From Ureibacillus manganicus DSM 26584 (GTDB taxonomy: Bacteria > Bacillota > Bacilli > Bacillales_A > Planococcaceae): a stretch of DNA of 48,736 nucleotides. Location: NCBI RefSeq assembly GCF_000772945.1, contig NZ_JPVN01000023.1, positions 1-48,736 on the forward strand, read 5' to 3'. The notes beneath the pieces were generated by a model. It was not told where the DNA came from. It made no database searches and saw nothing but the letters and a program-made list of their open reading frames with translations. This document shows, piece by piece, positions 28,073 to 37,881 of the stretch (the first letter of the stretch is position 1; the number at the start of each line of letters is the position of its first letter). The position numbers and the translations under genes are program-made.

Positions 28073-28966
28073 TTATGCTCCTTTAGACCAAAACCTTACC
28101 ATTGTTAAAGCACGATTAGACAACTTTATTGGTGATTTCTTTAAGCTATTCAACGTTTCTTGAACTTTCTGATATGATTTCATTTCATAGTAGACTTTCA
28201 TCAAGCATAAATAAGAATCTTCGCAATATTGAAATGTATCGAGAAATTTAAGAGCACTCTGTTTAGCATCATCATATAACTTTAAAGTAATTTCAATTTC
28301 TACTTTTTCTTTATGAGCCCATTCTAGATCTTGTTTAATTTCGATCAACTTTTCTAACACAGAGCGATAAGTATAACGATATTTTAATAATGTTCGTTCA
28401 TCTAAGAAACCACTTTTCAAATAAGATTGTAAGACTTCTGCATATGTTCTGACCACTTGTAAATTTGACGAATCCTTTTCATAATTTAGCGCAAGTTCTT
28501 GTAAAGCCAGTTGCAATTTTCTTTTTAATTCCATAATTGCACTTACTGCATAATAGGAGGTTTCTTTGTCTTCATTGCTCACTGCGTGTTGCAAGATTTC
28601 TAAATAATTGACAACGTCTTGCTTTAGAACATCGATCATTACTTTACGGCGAGTCTTATACTCACTTACTAAAAGTGCTTCTTCAAGGGGTATAATGTCG
28701 AGTTCCTCATGACGTTCCACTCGTTGATAAATGCTGTTCCTTTTCACTTTAAGTTCTTCTTCAAGACGTGTCATATAATCATTTAAATTTTCTACATTAT
28801 GTCTAATAATGCTCTTTGGCCAAAATATCGGAAATAGCCACCCAATACCAGGTAAGGTAGCAATAATCATTACTTTCATTAACCAATCTTGCCAAGATTT
28901 TCGATACAATAAAGAGATTAATAGGATTGAGGCAAGTAAATATATACTGTAGATTATTAGATACAT
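28073..28966 (-). CDS. pelE: PelE-like membrane/TPR protein
   Basis: A 297-aa protein with two N-terminal membrane helices (about 1-20 and 31-48) followed by a helical cytoplasmic part rich in TPR-like repeats (from about 130; YAEVLQSYLKSGFL..., LIEIKQDLEWAHKE, SYLCLMKVYYEMKSYQKVQETL). PelE in known systems has the same plan and bridges PelD, PelG and PelF in the synthase complex. The identity is based mainly on architecture and position between PelD and PelA/PelF, since PelE is poorly conserved. It overlaps the end of the epimerase-PelD gene by 10 nt. Confidence 0.78.
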   Translation of the reverse strand: MYLIIYSIYLLASILLISLLYRKSWQDWLMKVMIIATLPGIGWLFPIFWPKSIIRHNVENLNDYMTRLEEELKVKRNSIYQRVERHEELDIIPLEEALLVSEYKTRRKVMIDVLKQDVVNYLEILQHAVSNEDKETSYYAVSAIMELKRKLQLALQELALNYEKDSSNLQVVRTYAEVLQSYLKSGFLDERTLLKYRYTYRSVLEKLIEIKQDLEWAHKEKVEIEITLKLYDDAKQSALKFLDTFQYCEDSYLCLMKVYYEMKSYQKVQETLNSLKKSPIKLSNRALTMVRFWSKGA

Positions 28967-31146
28967 ACTAATTGCTCCTTCGTTACTTCCGAAAAATCAA
29001 TTAAAGGATGAGCTAAACGATTAACAATGTTTTGCTTATCTTTCTCGCTCGTATTGGAAAATAAAACCAGCAATCTACCTTCACTATCTAAACCAATATA
29101 ATCAGTTTCTCTCAATTTGGAGGATAAATACTCAGACACATCTCTATTTGCTATGTTTTTCATATCCGCACGTAACAATAAATAAGGAACTTGATACTGT
29201 TCATATGTTTGCATTTTTGAAGTCAAGATTTCACTAAACACCTCAGGTTTGAGAATCATAGTATTCTCTACATATCGCTTGGATTCGGTTGCTTCAATGT
29301 AAGATAACGCTTTACTAAGTGCAGAAGCTATTAAATCTGTCGTAATACGGAACAAGTTTTGATGATATAACGAGAAATTCTCAAATGGCAATCCGTCAAT
29401 AGCAATAATGGCCGTTACTTTATCATTATGAAAAAGTGGCGCAACCATTAGCGGTACCCCTTGCTCTAATTTTTTGTTCGCATATACCTTTCCTGTCTGA
29501 ATTGTACTAGAAACGAATTCATGATCTGATACTTTTAAGGACTTTGGTATATCATTTGTATGATATCCGGTACTAGCTAAAAGTCGTAAATATGTCTGAT
29601 TTGGGTTTACCATATAAATCATTACTTTAGGTGCTTGTAGAATTGATTTGACAACATTTACTGCAGACCCGAAAACACGTTCTGGTTCTAAACTTTCTAA
29701 TTCCTTCGTCGCTGAATAGATTTTCCCATAACTATCTCCCGCATTTAATATACGTGATTGGAGCTCGTCTTTTACTTCGCGAACTTCTGTATAGACACTT
29801 TCTAAAAAAGCATAACGTTCACTTAGTTCATTTACCTCTAATCCATGTTGTTTAATTAGGACATTTTTTCTTTCTATTGTATATCCTACAACTAAGCCAA
29901 CGAAAATGTATATCGCAATTTGGAAGAAAAAGTTGGTGTCATATGTTAAAGAAACAATATCTCTACCTTCAGATAGCTTTTGATATATTAATAAGGCCGA
30001 AGATAGAAATACTGCAAGTACAGCTTGACGACTACCATATAGAATCCCAATGATTGTAATATAAAATAACCTCACATCAACAATTCCGTATGTGTTATTT
30101 AAAAAATGAAGTGTCAGCCAAGCGACTAACACAAAAGCAACGATATTTTCAACAAATGGTTGTACTTTACGAAATGTTTGTCGTGCTTTTTTACGGGTTA
30201 CTGATTCATTTTTCTTTTTTTTTTTGCGTCGCACTCTATTTTCCATGAAATGCTCTGCCGTTTTACGTAGTCCTTCTTGAATTGTATATAATGGTGACCA
30301 ATCTAAATCACGCATAACTTTACGATTATCCAACACAGAATTATCAATATCACCGGTTCTTTTATGTGTATATTTTACTTCGTTAGTTCCTTGTATTTCA
30401 TTTAATATATTAATTATTTGATTGATAGAGATTTGCTCATTAGAAGATAGGTTATAAATACCTGTTTGAGAACTATTTACACTTCTGTAAATCGCATATG
30501 CTACATCTTCTACATAAATAAAATCCCTTGTCTGCTCACCATCTCCATACACGATATATGGCTGCTGAGAAATAAAACGATCCATAAAGATTGAAATAAC
30601 TCCAGCTTCACCTAAGCTATTTTGACGAGGGCCATAAACATTAGAAAAACGAAACATTATAGTCGGTAAATAATATAGTTCCTGCCATTTTTGACAATAC
30701 AGCTCTCCAGTAACTTTACTAATACCATACGGTGAAATAGGATTACAGTTCGCTTCTTCAGGAATAGGTAATTCAGTTTGATATCCATAGACAGCAGCTG
30801 AGGAAGCATAGATAAATCTTTTTACACGATGCATTGCAGAAATGTTCAACATATTTACGAGTCCCACTACATTTGATTTTGCATCAATTATGGGATTGGA
30901 TACCGAAGTAGCTACACTTACTTGTGCTGCTAGGTGAACAACTGCATCAAATTGATGTGATTTAAAAATCTCTACACATTTAGGATCCTCGACTGATAAT
31001 ATATATCCTTTATGCTTGAATTTAACATTCTCTTTTCTTCCTGTACTCAAGTTATCAATAATGAACACTTCATGTCCTTCTTGATGAAACCGATCTGCAA
31101 CATGGGATCCAATAAAGCCATATCCTCCAGTTATTAAAACTTTCAT
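28957..31146 (-). CDS. pelD: UDP-sugar epimerase-PelD fusion (c-di-GMP receptor)
   Basis: A 729-aa fusion, first gene of the pel operon. Residues 1-300 are an extended SDR epimerase of the GalE/WbpP type: GGYGFIGSH (7-15), YASSAAVYG, and YxxxK in PYGISK (Tyr140, Lys144). It would make UDP-GalNAc or UDP-Gal for Pel, as PelX does in Pseudomonas. A basic linker (304-330) holds five Lys coded by an 11-A run. Residues about 330-430 carry four helices, 480-610 a GAF domain, and 625-715 a degenerate GGDEF domain. In the last, the I-site motif RxxD is intact (RETD, 679-682), while the GGDEF position reads SEGRL (688-692). That is the PelD signature: binds c-di-GMP, no cyclase. It is known that c-di-GMP binding to PelD switches Pel synthesis on; the same is inferred here. 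Confidence 0.9.
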   Translation of the reverse strand: MKVLITGGYGFIGSHVADRFHQEGHEVFIIDNLSTGRKENVKFKHKGYILSVEDPKCVEIFKSHQFDAVVHLAAQVSVATSVSNPIIDAKSNVVGLVNMLNISAMHRVKRFIYASSAAVYGYQTELPIPEEANCNPISPYGISKVTGELYCQKWQELYYLPTIMFRFSNVYGPRQNSLGEAGVISIFMDRFISQQPYIVYGDGEQTRDFIYVEDVAYAIYRSVNSSQTGIYNLSSNEQISINQIINILNEIQGTNEVKYTHKRTGDIDNSVLDNRKVMRDLDWSPLYTIQEGLRKTAEHFMENRVRRKKKKKNESVTRKKARQTFRKVQPFVENIVAFVLVAWLTLHFLNNTYGIVDVRLFYITIIGILYGSRQAVLAVFLSSALLIYQKLSEGRDIVSLTYDTNFFFQIAIYIFVGLVVGYTIERKNVLIKQHGLEVNELSERYAFLESVYTEVREVKDELQSRILNAGDSYGKIYSATKELESLEPERVFGSAVNVVKSILQAPKVMIYMVNPNQTYLRLLASTGYHTNDIPKSLKVSDHEFVSSTIQTGKVYANKKLEQGVPLMVAPLFHNDKVTAIIAIDGLPFENFSLYHQNLFRITTDLIASALSKALSYIEATESKRYVENTMILKPEVFSEILTSKMQTYEQYQVPYLLLRADMKNIANRDVSEYLSSKLRETDYIGLDSEGRLLVLFSNTSEKDKQNIVNRLAHPLIDFSEVTKEQLVCI
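30215..30225 (-). repeat. 11-A homopolymer at the epimerase-PelD joint
   Basis: Eleven consecutive T on plus (A on the coding strand) code for Lys308-Lys311. Adding one A brings an in-frame TGA within seven codons; removing one brings TAA within nine. Either change leaves a free epimerase of about 313 aa and no PelD. Confidence 0.85.
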
Positions 31147-31197
31147 CCTATCACCAGTTTCATATTAGATTCAATTTATAGTATTCTCTCAACTTTT

Positions 31198-31228
31198 ACA
31201 TTTCTTTATATATTGTATAAAGAAATGT
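31198..31228 (-). promoter_or_regulatory. Perfect 13-bp palindrome in the pel operon leader
   Basis: ACATTTCTTTATA (31198-31210) and TATAAAGAAATGT (31216-31228) are perfect arms around a 5-nt centre, about 52 nt before the operon's first start codon. There is no U-run after it on minus, so a terminator is unlikely. An operator or an mRNA stem-loop is more likely. A TATAAT that could be a -10 lies upstream at about 31290-31298 on minus, without a clear -35. The rest of 31147-31410 shows nothing else. Confidence 0.6.
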
Positions 31229-31410
31229 AGGTATTTAGCACTTAATAATCGTTGTAACTTTACATTTTCCATTTTAATTGAGCAATAAGATATATTATAC
31301 TACCTGATACTGTACAATTTTCGAACAAATAATGATAGCTTTTTATGTTATTATTTACAGCTTTTCTTCTACATTCGTTCACTAGCAAACATACCTAAAA
31401 TGTAGACTGC

Positions 31411-31472
31411 AAAAAAGTCCTTTATCATGAATAAGTACATTGTTAACGTATCTAACTTCATCAATAAAGGAC
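31411..31472 (-). terminator. Terminator between the beta-helix gene and the pel operon
   Basis: GTCCTTTAT (31417-31425) pairs with ATAAAGGAC (31464-31472), with inner partial pairs ATGAA/TTCAT; six U follow on minus. It makes readthrough from the beta-helix gene into pel unlikely. Confidence 0.8.
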
Positions 31473-31503
31473 CATAACTTCCAGATGTGTTTACTGAAAA
31501 ACA

Positions 31504-33615
31504 TTATTTAATTTTATAAGTGAACATATCTCCACTCATAGGGAGCTTATCTAATTTATTATCGTTCAATAGAACACCTAACTTTAATTGTTGTCCAGGT
31601 ACAAGATTTAATAGATTTAACGGAATCGCTATTTCTATTATATTTCCATCTCCTGTATACTTATTAATTTTACGTAAATTTACTATTTCTTTAAACGCCC
31701 AGTTCGTTCCGTCTCCGTCGTAACTATAGAATCTGATTGATTCTAGTAAATAGTCAATTCCTTTTGTCGACCAATTTGAAGATTGATAACCTGTTTGTTC
31801 ATTCCCATCTGCATTAATATACACTTGTAATTTATTGTTTAAATTACTTCCTTCCACTAACATGTATAGATTCTCCGAGTCATTTGTAAACTTGGCGGAT
31901 TTTATATTTGCACCATCTGCTAGTGAAGGTGTGATATTCTTCCACTCATTCACTTTCCCATCTATAACAACCAATGGCAAATTAACATTAGAATCCGTCT
32001 TAGTTTCTTCAGCTGGAATTAATCTAGGGTGCTTATCTTGTAAAGGCTTGCTAGGCAAAACCCCGTTTTTATATTCTGCAGCACCAATATCAATACCCTT
32101 TCCTACAACTCGTTGAAGATTATAATAGTCTTTCTTCATAGTAGGATCATACTGGAAAGTCCCCTGGTCAATAGCTGGTGATTTATCCGATATATACGGA
32201 CTATTGTTTTCGATATCAACCAATAAAGGATCAGCAAATATAGAATGGTGATCATATCCTGTCGCATATTTAAAGTCTTTCCAAGTACTATATATCTCTC
32301 CATCATAGCGCCAACTTGAAGAATCCACTCCACCTTCACGATAATAAAGATTATAATCTATGAAATTGCTGCTGCCTGTCTTCTCACTTTTCTTAATAAA
32401 CCTATTATTAGGGGCTGTGTAGATTATATTATTAGCAAAAATATTGTTTGAATTATAATGTTGTAGCGTAATTTCTCCATATCCTTGATTCAATGAATCA
32501 TTCATATATAACGTATTATTAATAATGATATTATTCTGTGCACCACCGTTTTCTTCGCTAGAACCACCCATAATAATTCCCGCACCTTGGTTATGATGCA
32601 AAAAGTTATTGCGTAAAATAACATCACTTGTGGCCATCCCGTAATTCTCACTTGCTAACTCTACACCAAAGTTACTATTAAAGACTTCATTGTTTTCTAC
32701 AATTATATTGGTACCACCATCGATATATATACCAGCTGCAGAACGATGCCCCAAGGCTCCATAAGCAGGATTAGTAGACGTGTCAATATTGTAAACAACA
32801 TTGTGTGCTACAATCCCATTTCGCGCTTGATCTACACATGGATCTGAACAAGTATTGTAATGACCAATTATATCAATACCAACATTATTGGTATCATGTA
32901 CTGTATTATAGTCAACGACAAAATCTTTTACATTACCATCCAATGTTAATGATTCGCTTGACCCTGAAACTAAATGATGCACCTCATTACCACTAATTTT
33001 AATATTTTCTATCGGAATCGTTGAATCACCATAGACTAATAATCCATGAGCATTGCCCTTTTCCGAATAATTCGTTATACCATGAATGTTATTGTCTAAA
33101 ATAGATATATATGATCCGCCACCACGCACTTTCATTCCAGAAATATAATCATTAGAACTTGACGTTGTAAGTCCGCGAATTTCGAAACCTTGTACAACAA
33201 CATAACTTGCATCTTGTATTAATAACAGACTGTTGTTGGCACTTGTAGGTTTTAAGTTTTTCCCTTCCAAAATCGGCTGTTCGCCAGGGTACGCTTGGAA
33301 AGTAATATATCCATCTTTGGCTGACCCTGAATTTCTGATTTCAACAAATTCTTCGTATATACCACCCCTCACTAAAACAGTTTCTCCCGCAACTATCGTA
33401 TTGGATGCTTTTTGAATTGTTCGCCAAGGTAATTGTTTTGTTCCAGGATTTGAATTATCTCCATCAATCGAAACATAGTAAACCTTTCTAGGTGAATAAT
33501 TGCTAGAGTATATTGTGCTTGAAGCATAATTGAACACTATTAAAATTATCAGAAGTGCGGCAAAGCTAATCTTTACATGTTGCATTACTTTATTGTACAT
33601 ACTTGGTATTATCAT
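31504..33615 (-). CDS. Secreted right-handed beta-helix protein with CBM9-like tail
   Basis: A 703-aa secreted protein. An N-terminal signal or anchor (about 15-33; ISFAALLIILIVFNYASS) is followed by a DUF1565-type opening (YYVSIDGDNSNPGTKQLPWRTIQ) and a parallel beta-helix (about 70-480) with many NNxI/NNIF-type turns (ILDNNIHGI, IIVENNEVFNS, NNIIINNTLYMN). About 555-700 is a CBM9/DOMON-like beta-sandwich (IDGKVNEWKNITPSL, NLYMLVEGSNL, EIAIPLNLL). Such architectures are typical of polysaccharide lyases and epimerases (PL9-like) that act outside the cell. Its place directly upstream of the pel operon suggests a role on that polymer, although it has its own terminator. No catalytic residues can be assigned by eye. 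Confidence 0.75.
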   Translation of the reverse strand: MIIPSMYNKVMQHVKISFAALLIILIVFNYASSTIYSSNYSPRKVYYVSIDGDNSNPGTKQLPWRTIQKASNTIVAGETVLVRGGIYEEFVEIRNSGSAKDGYITFQAYPGEQPILEGKNLKPTSANNSLLLIQDASYVVVQGFEIRGLTTSSSNDYISGMKVRGGGSYISILDNNIHGITNYSEKGNAHGLLVYGDSTIPIENIKISGNEVHHLVSGSSESLTLDGNVKDFVVDYNTVHDTNNVGIDIIGHYNTCSDPCVDQARNGIVAHNVVYNIDTSTNPAYGALGHRSAAGIYIDGGTNIIVENNEVFNSNFGVELASENYGMATSDVILRNNFLHHNQGAGIIMGGSSEENGGAQNNIIINNTLYMNDSLNQGYGEITLQHYNSNNIFANNIIYTAPNNRFIKKSEKTGSSNFIDYNLYYREGGVDSSSWRYDGEIYSTWKDFKYATGYDHHSIFADPLLVDIENNSPYISDKSPAIDQGTFQYDPTMKKDYYNLQRVVGKGIDIGAAEYKNGVLPSKPLQDKHPRLIPAEETKTDSNVNLPLVVIDGKVNEWKNITPSLADGANIKSAKFTNDSENLYMLVEGSNLNNKLQVYINADGNEQTGYQSSNWSTKGIDYLLESIRFYSYDGDGTNWAFKEIVNLRKINKYTGDGNIIEIAIPLNLLNLVPGQQLKLGVLLNDNKLDKLPMSGDMFTYKIK

Positions 33616-34059
33616 CGTGTAGAAACAGCTCCAGCCATTTAAAATGTTACTTTTTACTGAAAGTGATATTCGCTTGCCTAATTATGTATATTTCATCACT
33701 GGTTAATATATTAATATTCACTTCAATTGTTAGTACTGTATAAATCCTTGATTATATATAGGTAGATTGCAAGTTAATTCTTAGTTATTTACATCATACC
33801 GAACGTAAGTTGAAGGTGAGTACTATCTGTTACTATGTGCTCCAAAATTTTCAAGTCTGTAAATATTAGAATGGTAATCTTTAACGGGATTTTTTACTAG
33901 ATTGCCTTAGAAAAATATAAATATTTATCTGTTATAATTAACTAATATATCCTTTTATAACCTATAATAACCTTAATTACTATTAGTATTTAATATACTA
34001 ATTTCTAAAATTATGTTATAAATAATTTTACGAATTTCTTTTAAGGGGTGTGGCGTTTT
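33616..34059. other. AT-rich divergent intergenic region
   Basis: This region lies between the beta-helix gene and a small plus-strand gene. An extended -10 (TGT-TATAAT, hexamer 33933-33938) could serve the plus-strand gene; no -35 matches. I see no gene, repeat or clear operator in the rest. Confidence 0.35.
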
Positions 34060-34365
34060 TTGAATAGATACTTAAGCCTTATTGCTTTGATTTTAATATA
34101 TAGCTTTTGTTGTCATTTTCTTTACGATTACCCTCAATCTATAGTTGATGAAGAAATCTATCTAGTTGATAACCAAATTCCAGACTACCCAATTGATGAT
34201 AATGGAAAACTTAAGGATTTTAACCTTACTCCACAAACAGTTTTAGTTTTGATTATCTTAAGTATTACTAGTTCCTTTAGTCTGTTTGCTGCGTTAACTA
34301 GAAGACTTATGCTACTTACAACCATTTTTTATCAATCGAATTATTTAATCAACTCTTTGAAATAG
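34060..34365 (+). CDS. Small two-helix membrane protein, unknown function
   Basis: About 101 aa. I do not recognise it. Two hydrophobic helices (about residues 5-22, LIALILIYSFCCHFLY, and 64-85, TVLVLIILSITSSFSLFAAL) flank an acidic segment (DEEIYLVDNQIPDYPIDDNG). The TTG at 34060 is preceded by AAGGGGTG at suitable spacing; a GTG at 34048 is too close to it. It is followed 35 bp later by another small membrane ORF and then a terminator, so the two look like a small operon. Confidence 0.6.
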   Translation: MNRYLSLIALILIYSFCCHFLYDYPQSIVDEEIYLVDNQIPDYPIDDNGKLKDFNLTPQTVLVLIILSITSSFSLFAALTRRLMLLTTIFYQSNYLINSLK

Positions 34366-34400
34366 ATACTACTAACCTATTTCAGAGGAGGAAATGAAAA

Positions 34401-34517
34401 ATGATGTGGATTCGATTTATTATGATTGGTATGTTCTCGTTGACTTCTATTTCACTTTTAACATATCAAGGTGTTGAAATTTCCAATGCTTTTTTAGAGT
34501 ATTTTAATAAAAACTAA
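34401..34517 (+). CDS. 38-aa single-helix peptide, unknown function
   Basis: A short gene with a strong AGAGGAGG (34384-34391) 9 nt before the ATG. The product starts MMWIRFIMIGMFSLTS, has one membrane helix, then a polar end (EYFNKN). It is the last frame before a strong terminator and follows another small membrane protein. The hydrophobic run in only this frame, the SD and the terminator together support a real gene. Function unknown; a type I toxin, a regulatory membrane peptide or a partner of the upstream protein are all possible. Confidence 0.5.
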   Translation: MMWIRFIMIGMFSLTSISLLTYQGVEISNAFLEYFNKN

Positions 34518-34531
34518 ACATGTAATTTCTT

Positions 34532-34566
34532 GAGTGTAAAGAAGATTTCTTTACACTCTTTATTAT
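34532..34566 (+). terminator. Terminator of the small membrane-protein genes
   Basis: A perfect 12-bp stem, GAGTGTAAAGAA (34532-34543) / TTCTTTACACTC (34547-34558), with a U-rich tail on plus. Confidence 0.88.
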
Positions 34567-34594
34567 TAACTTACTTACTTACTTGCTTTTTTAG

Positions 34595-34717
34595 TATCTA
34601 TCAGTTCGACATACACGTACATCGCTTCTGACAGGGCGTTGTGTAGCACTTGAACAAATTATGGATAGTTTTGGTCATTCAGTTGATCAAATTATTAAAA
34701 ACACTATCTACCCGTAA
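34595..34717 (+). pseudogene. Decayed C-terminal end of a tyrosine recombinase (integrase)
   Basis: One plus-strand frame between stops reads VRHTRTSLLTGRCVALEQ, then IMDSFGHSVDQIIKNTIYP and a stop. This is the C-terminal signature of phage-type tyrosine integrases: RHTxxSLL (box II His/Arg), the LGH-like SFGH, and a terminal Tyr in NT-Y. There is no start and nothing of the N-terminal two thirds. It ends 17 nt before the groESL terminator stem flank. I read it as the remnant of a prophage or integrative element that sat beside groEL. Confidence 0.7.
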
Positions 34718-34725
34718 CGAAATAA

Positions 34726-34770
34726 ATAAAAAAAGAAGCCTCTCAAAAGTTCATTGAACTTTTGAGAAGC
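34726..34770 (-). terminator. groESL operon terminator
   Basis: A perfect 13-bp stem, TCTCAAAAGTTCA (34741-34753) / TGAACTTTTGAGA (34755-34767), extended by GGCT pairs, with seven U after it on minus. Confidence 0.88.
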
Positions 34771-34787
34771 CTCCGTTAATATCCTCT

Positions 34788-34807
34788 ATGTTAGCAAAAT
34801 GTTAGCA
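34788..34807. repeat. Direct repeat beside groEL, possible attachment scar
   Basis: ATGTTAGCA occurs twice (34788-34796 and 34799-34807) between the groESL terminator and the groEL stop. With the integrase remnant close by, this is a candidate att core or arm site; on its own the repeat is weak evidence. Confidence 0.35.
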
Positions 34808-34861
34808 TTTCACCTTCGCCTTACATACAAGCCCATACATATCAAGGGTTCAGACGGCTTA

Positions 34862-36508
<1,647 letters not shown>

Positions 36509-36574
36509 TTAACTTTCAAAATAGTATCAATCATGCGCTTAGACCAACGCATAGTAGCTTTAAATTTTTGTTTC

Positions 36575-36868
36575 TTAGCCAATAACTGCTAAAATGTCAC
36601 TTTCACGTAAAATTAAATATTCGTTTCCTTCATATTTCACTTCTGTGCCTGAATATTTTGAGAAGATGATAGTGTCTCCTTCTTTCACTTCAAGCTCGAC
36701 GCGTGTGCCGTTATCTAGAACACGACCAGTTCCTACTGCTACAACTTTACCTTGTGATGGTTTTTCTTTTGCTGAATCCGGAAGAACAAGTCCTGATGCA
36801 GTTTTTTCTTCCACCTCAACTAGTTCGATAATGATACGATCACCTAATGGTCTTAACAAGTGAAACAA
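36575..36868 (-). CDS. groES: Co-chaperonin GroES (Hsp10)
   Basis: A 97-aa, heptameric lid for GroEL. It shows [19 protein letters not shown], the mobile loop [16 protein letters not shown] and [10 protein letters not shown]. First gene of groESL; CIRCE and the promoter lie directly upstream. Confidence 0.98.
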   Translation of the reverse strand: MFHLLRPLGDRIIIELVEVEEKTASGLVLPDSAKEKPSQGKVVAVGTGRVLDNGTRVELEVKEGDTIIFSKYSGTEVKYEGNEYLILRESDILAVIG

Positions 36869-36908
36869 CCTCCTAGAATATTATTATTTATATTTTTTAG
36901 ATTTCTTA

Positions 36909-36935
36909 TTAGCACTCTCATCTGATGAGTGCTAA
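36909..36935 (-). promoter_or_regulatory. CIRCE operator (HrcA site) of groESL
   Basis: TTAGCACTC (36909-36917), a 9-bp spacer and GAGTGCTAA (36927-36935) form a perfect CIRCE element. HrcA binds it and represses groESL until heat shock. Confidence 0.97.
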
Positions 36936-36945
36936 CACAATTATT

Positions 36946-36974
36946 ATAATAATGAATTCATTTTCCATTTGCAA
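36946..36974 (-). promoter_or_regulatory. groESL SigA-type promoter
   Basis: On the minus strand, TTGCAA (36969-36974), 17 bp, then TATTAT (36946-36951), placed just upstream of CIRCE as expected for an HrcA-controlled promoter. Confidence 0.7.
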
Positions 36975-37125
36975 GTATGAAGCATAAAAAATTTTGATTT
37001 ATATCTATCTTCAACTACAATATAAGAAGATAAAAAGGGGTTTTTACACATACTTTTATATTCTAACTATTTCCAAAAGCTTTTAATCAGCATAATTAGT
37101 TTTTTAACAGAGAGGCGGTAAACAA

Positions 37126-37881
37126 TTGAGTCAACCAAATAAATTAAAAACTCAGGCGACAGCATTTTATATTTTAATTCTTTATATTGTTTGTCAACTT
37201 TCTGGGCTTCTATTATTTATTCCAGGTGTACGTGATATATTCCTTCAATTTATTGATAGAGAACCAAATGAATCTGGTATTGTCCTTGTAGCATGGTGGT
37301 CTACCATTGCATTTGCTATAACATTTATAGTTAGTTTCATAATTATTAGTCGTAATAAAAACTTTTGGAATGTTTATAAAGGGGAAAAATCCTCAATAGG
37401 GGAATCAATTGGTTGGGGGATTCTTGGTTTTTTCTTAGTGCTAGTTGGGCAAACGGTTGCTGTTAATATTGAATTGGCACTAGGAATAACATTAGGCTCT
37501 CAGAACACCGAAACAATCATCAAAGTTACAGAAATTGCTCCTATCATGATCTTATCAACAGTATTATTTGCACCAATCCTAGAGGAACTTGTCTTTCGCC
37601 GTGTAGTTTTTGGATCAATTATTCAAACACAAAATTTTTGGATTGCTGGACTTATTAGCGCCATTGTTTTCGCTACAATTCACAATGAATTTACACACAT
37701 CCTTATTTATGCAGTTTCAGGTTTCATATTTGCCTTCCTTTACTATAAAACAAAACGATTATTAACTTCGATCATTTCTCATATGCTTCTGAACGGTTTT
37801 GTAACCATTGCTCAAATCTATGGTGACGAAATTCAAAATTGGGTGAAGGAAATCCAAACAATCATCGTTTTTATACAGTAA
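37126..37881 (+). CDS. ydiL: CPBP-family intramembrane metalloprotease (YdiL-like)
   Basis: A 251-aa membrane protein with about seven to eight helices and the CPBP/Abi (type II CAAX protease-like) motifs: EExxxR in ILEELVFRRVVFG, the HNEFTH histidine pair in FATIHNEFTH, and a later His in SHMLLNG. In B. subtilis ydiL is also next to groES and has a role linked to competence. The start is TTG, 7 nt after GAGGCGG. It is divergent from groESL and convergent with tatC, sharing a terminator. Confidence 0.87.
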   Translation: MSQPNKLKTQATAFYILILYIVCQLSGLLLFIPGVRDIFLQFIDREPNESGIVLVAWWSTIAFAITFIVSFIIISRNKNFWNVYKGEKSSIGESIGWGILGFFLVLVGQTVAVNIELALGITLGSQNTETIIKVTEIAPIMILSTVLFAPILEELVFRRVVFGSIIQTQNFWIAGLISAIVFATIHNEFTHILIYAVSGFIFAFLYYKTKRLLTSIISHMLLNGFVTIAQIYGDEIQNWVKEIQTIIVFIQ

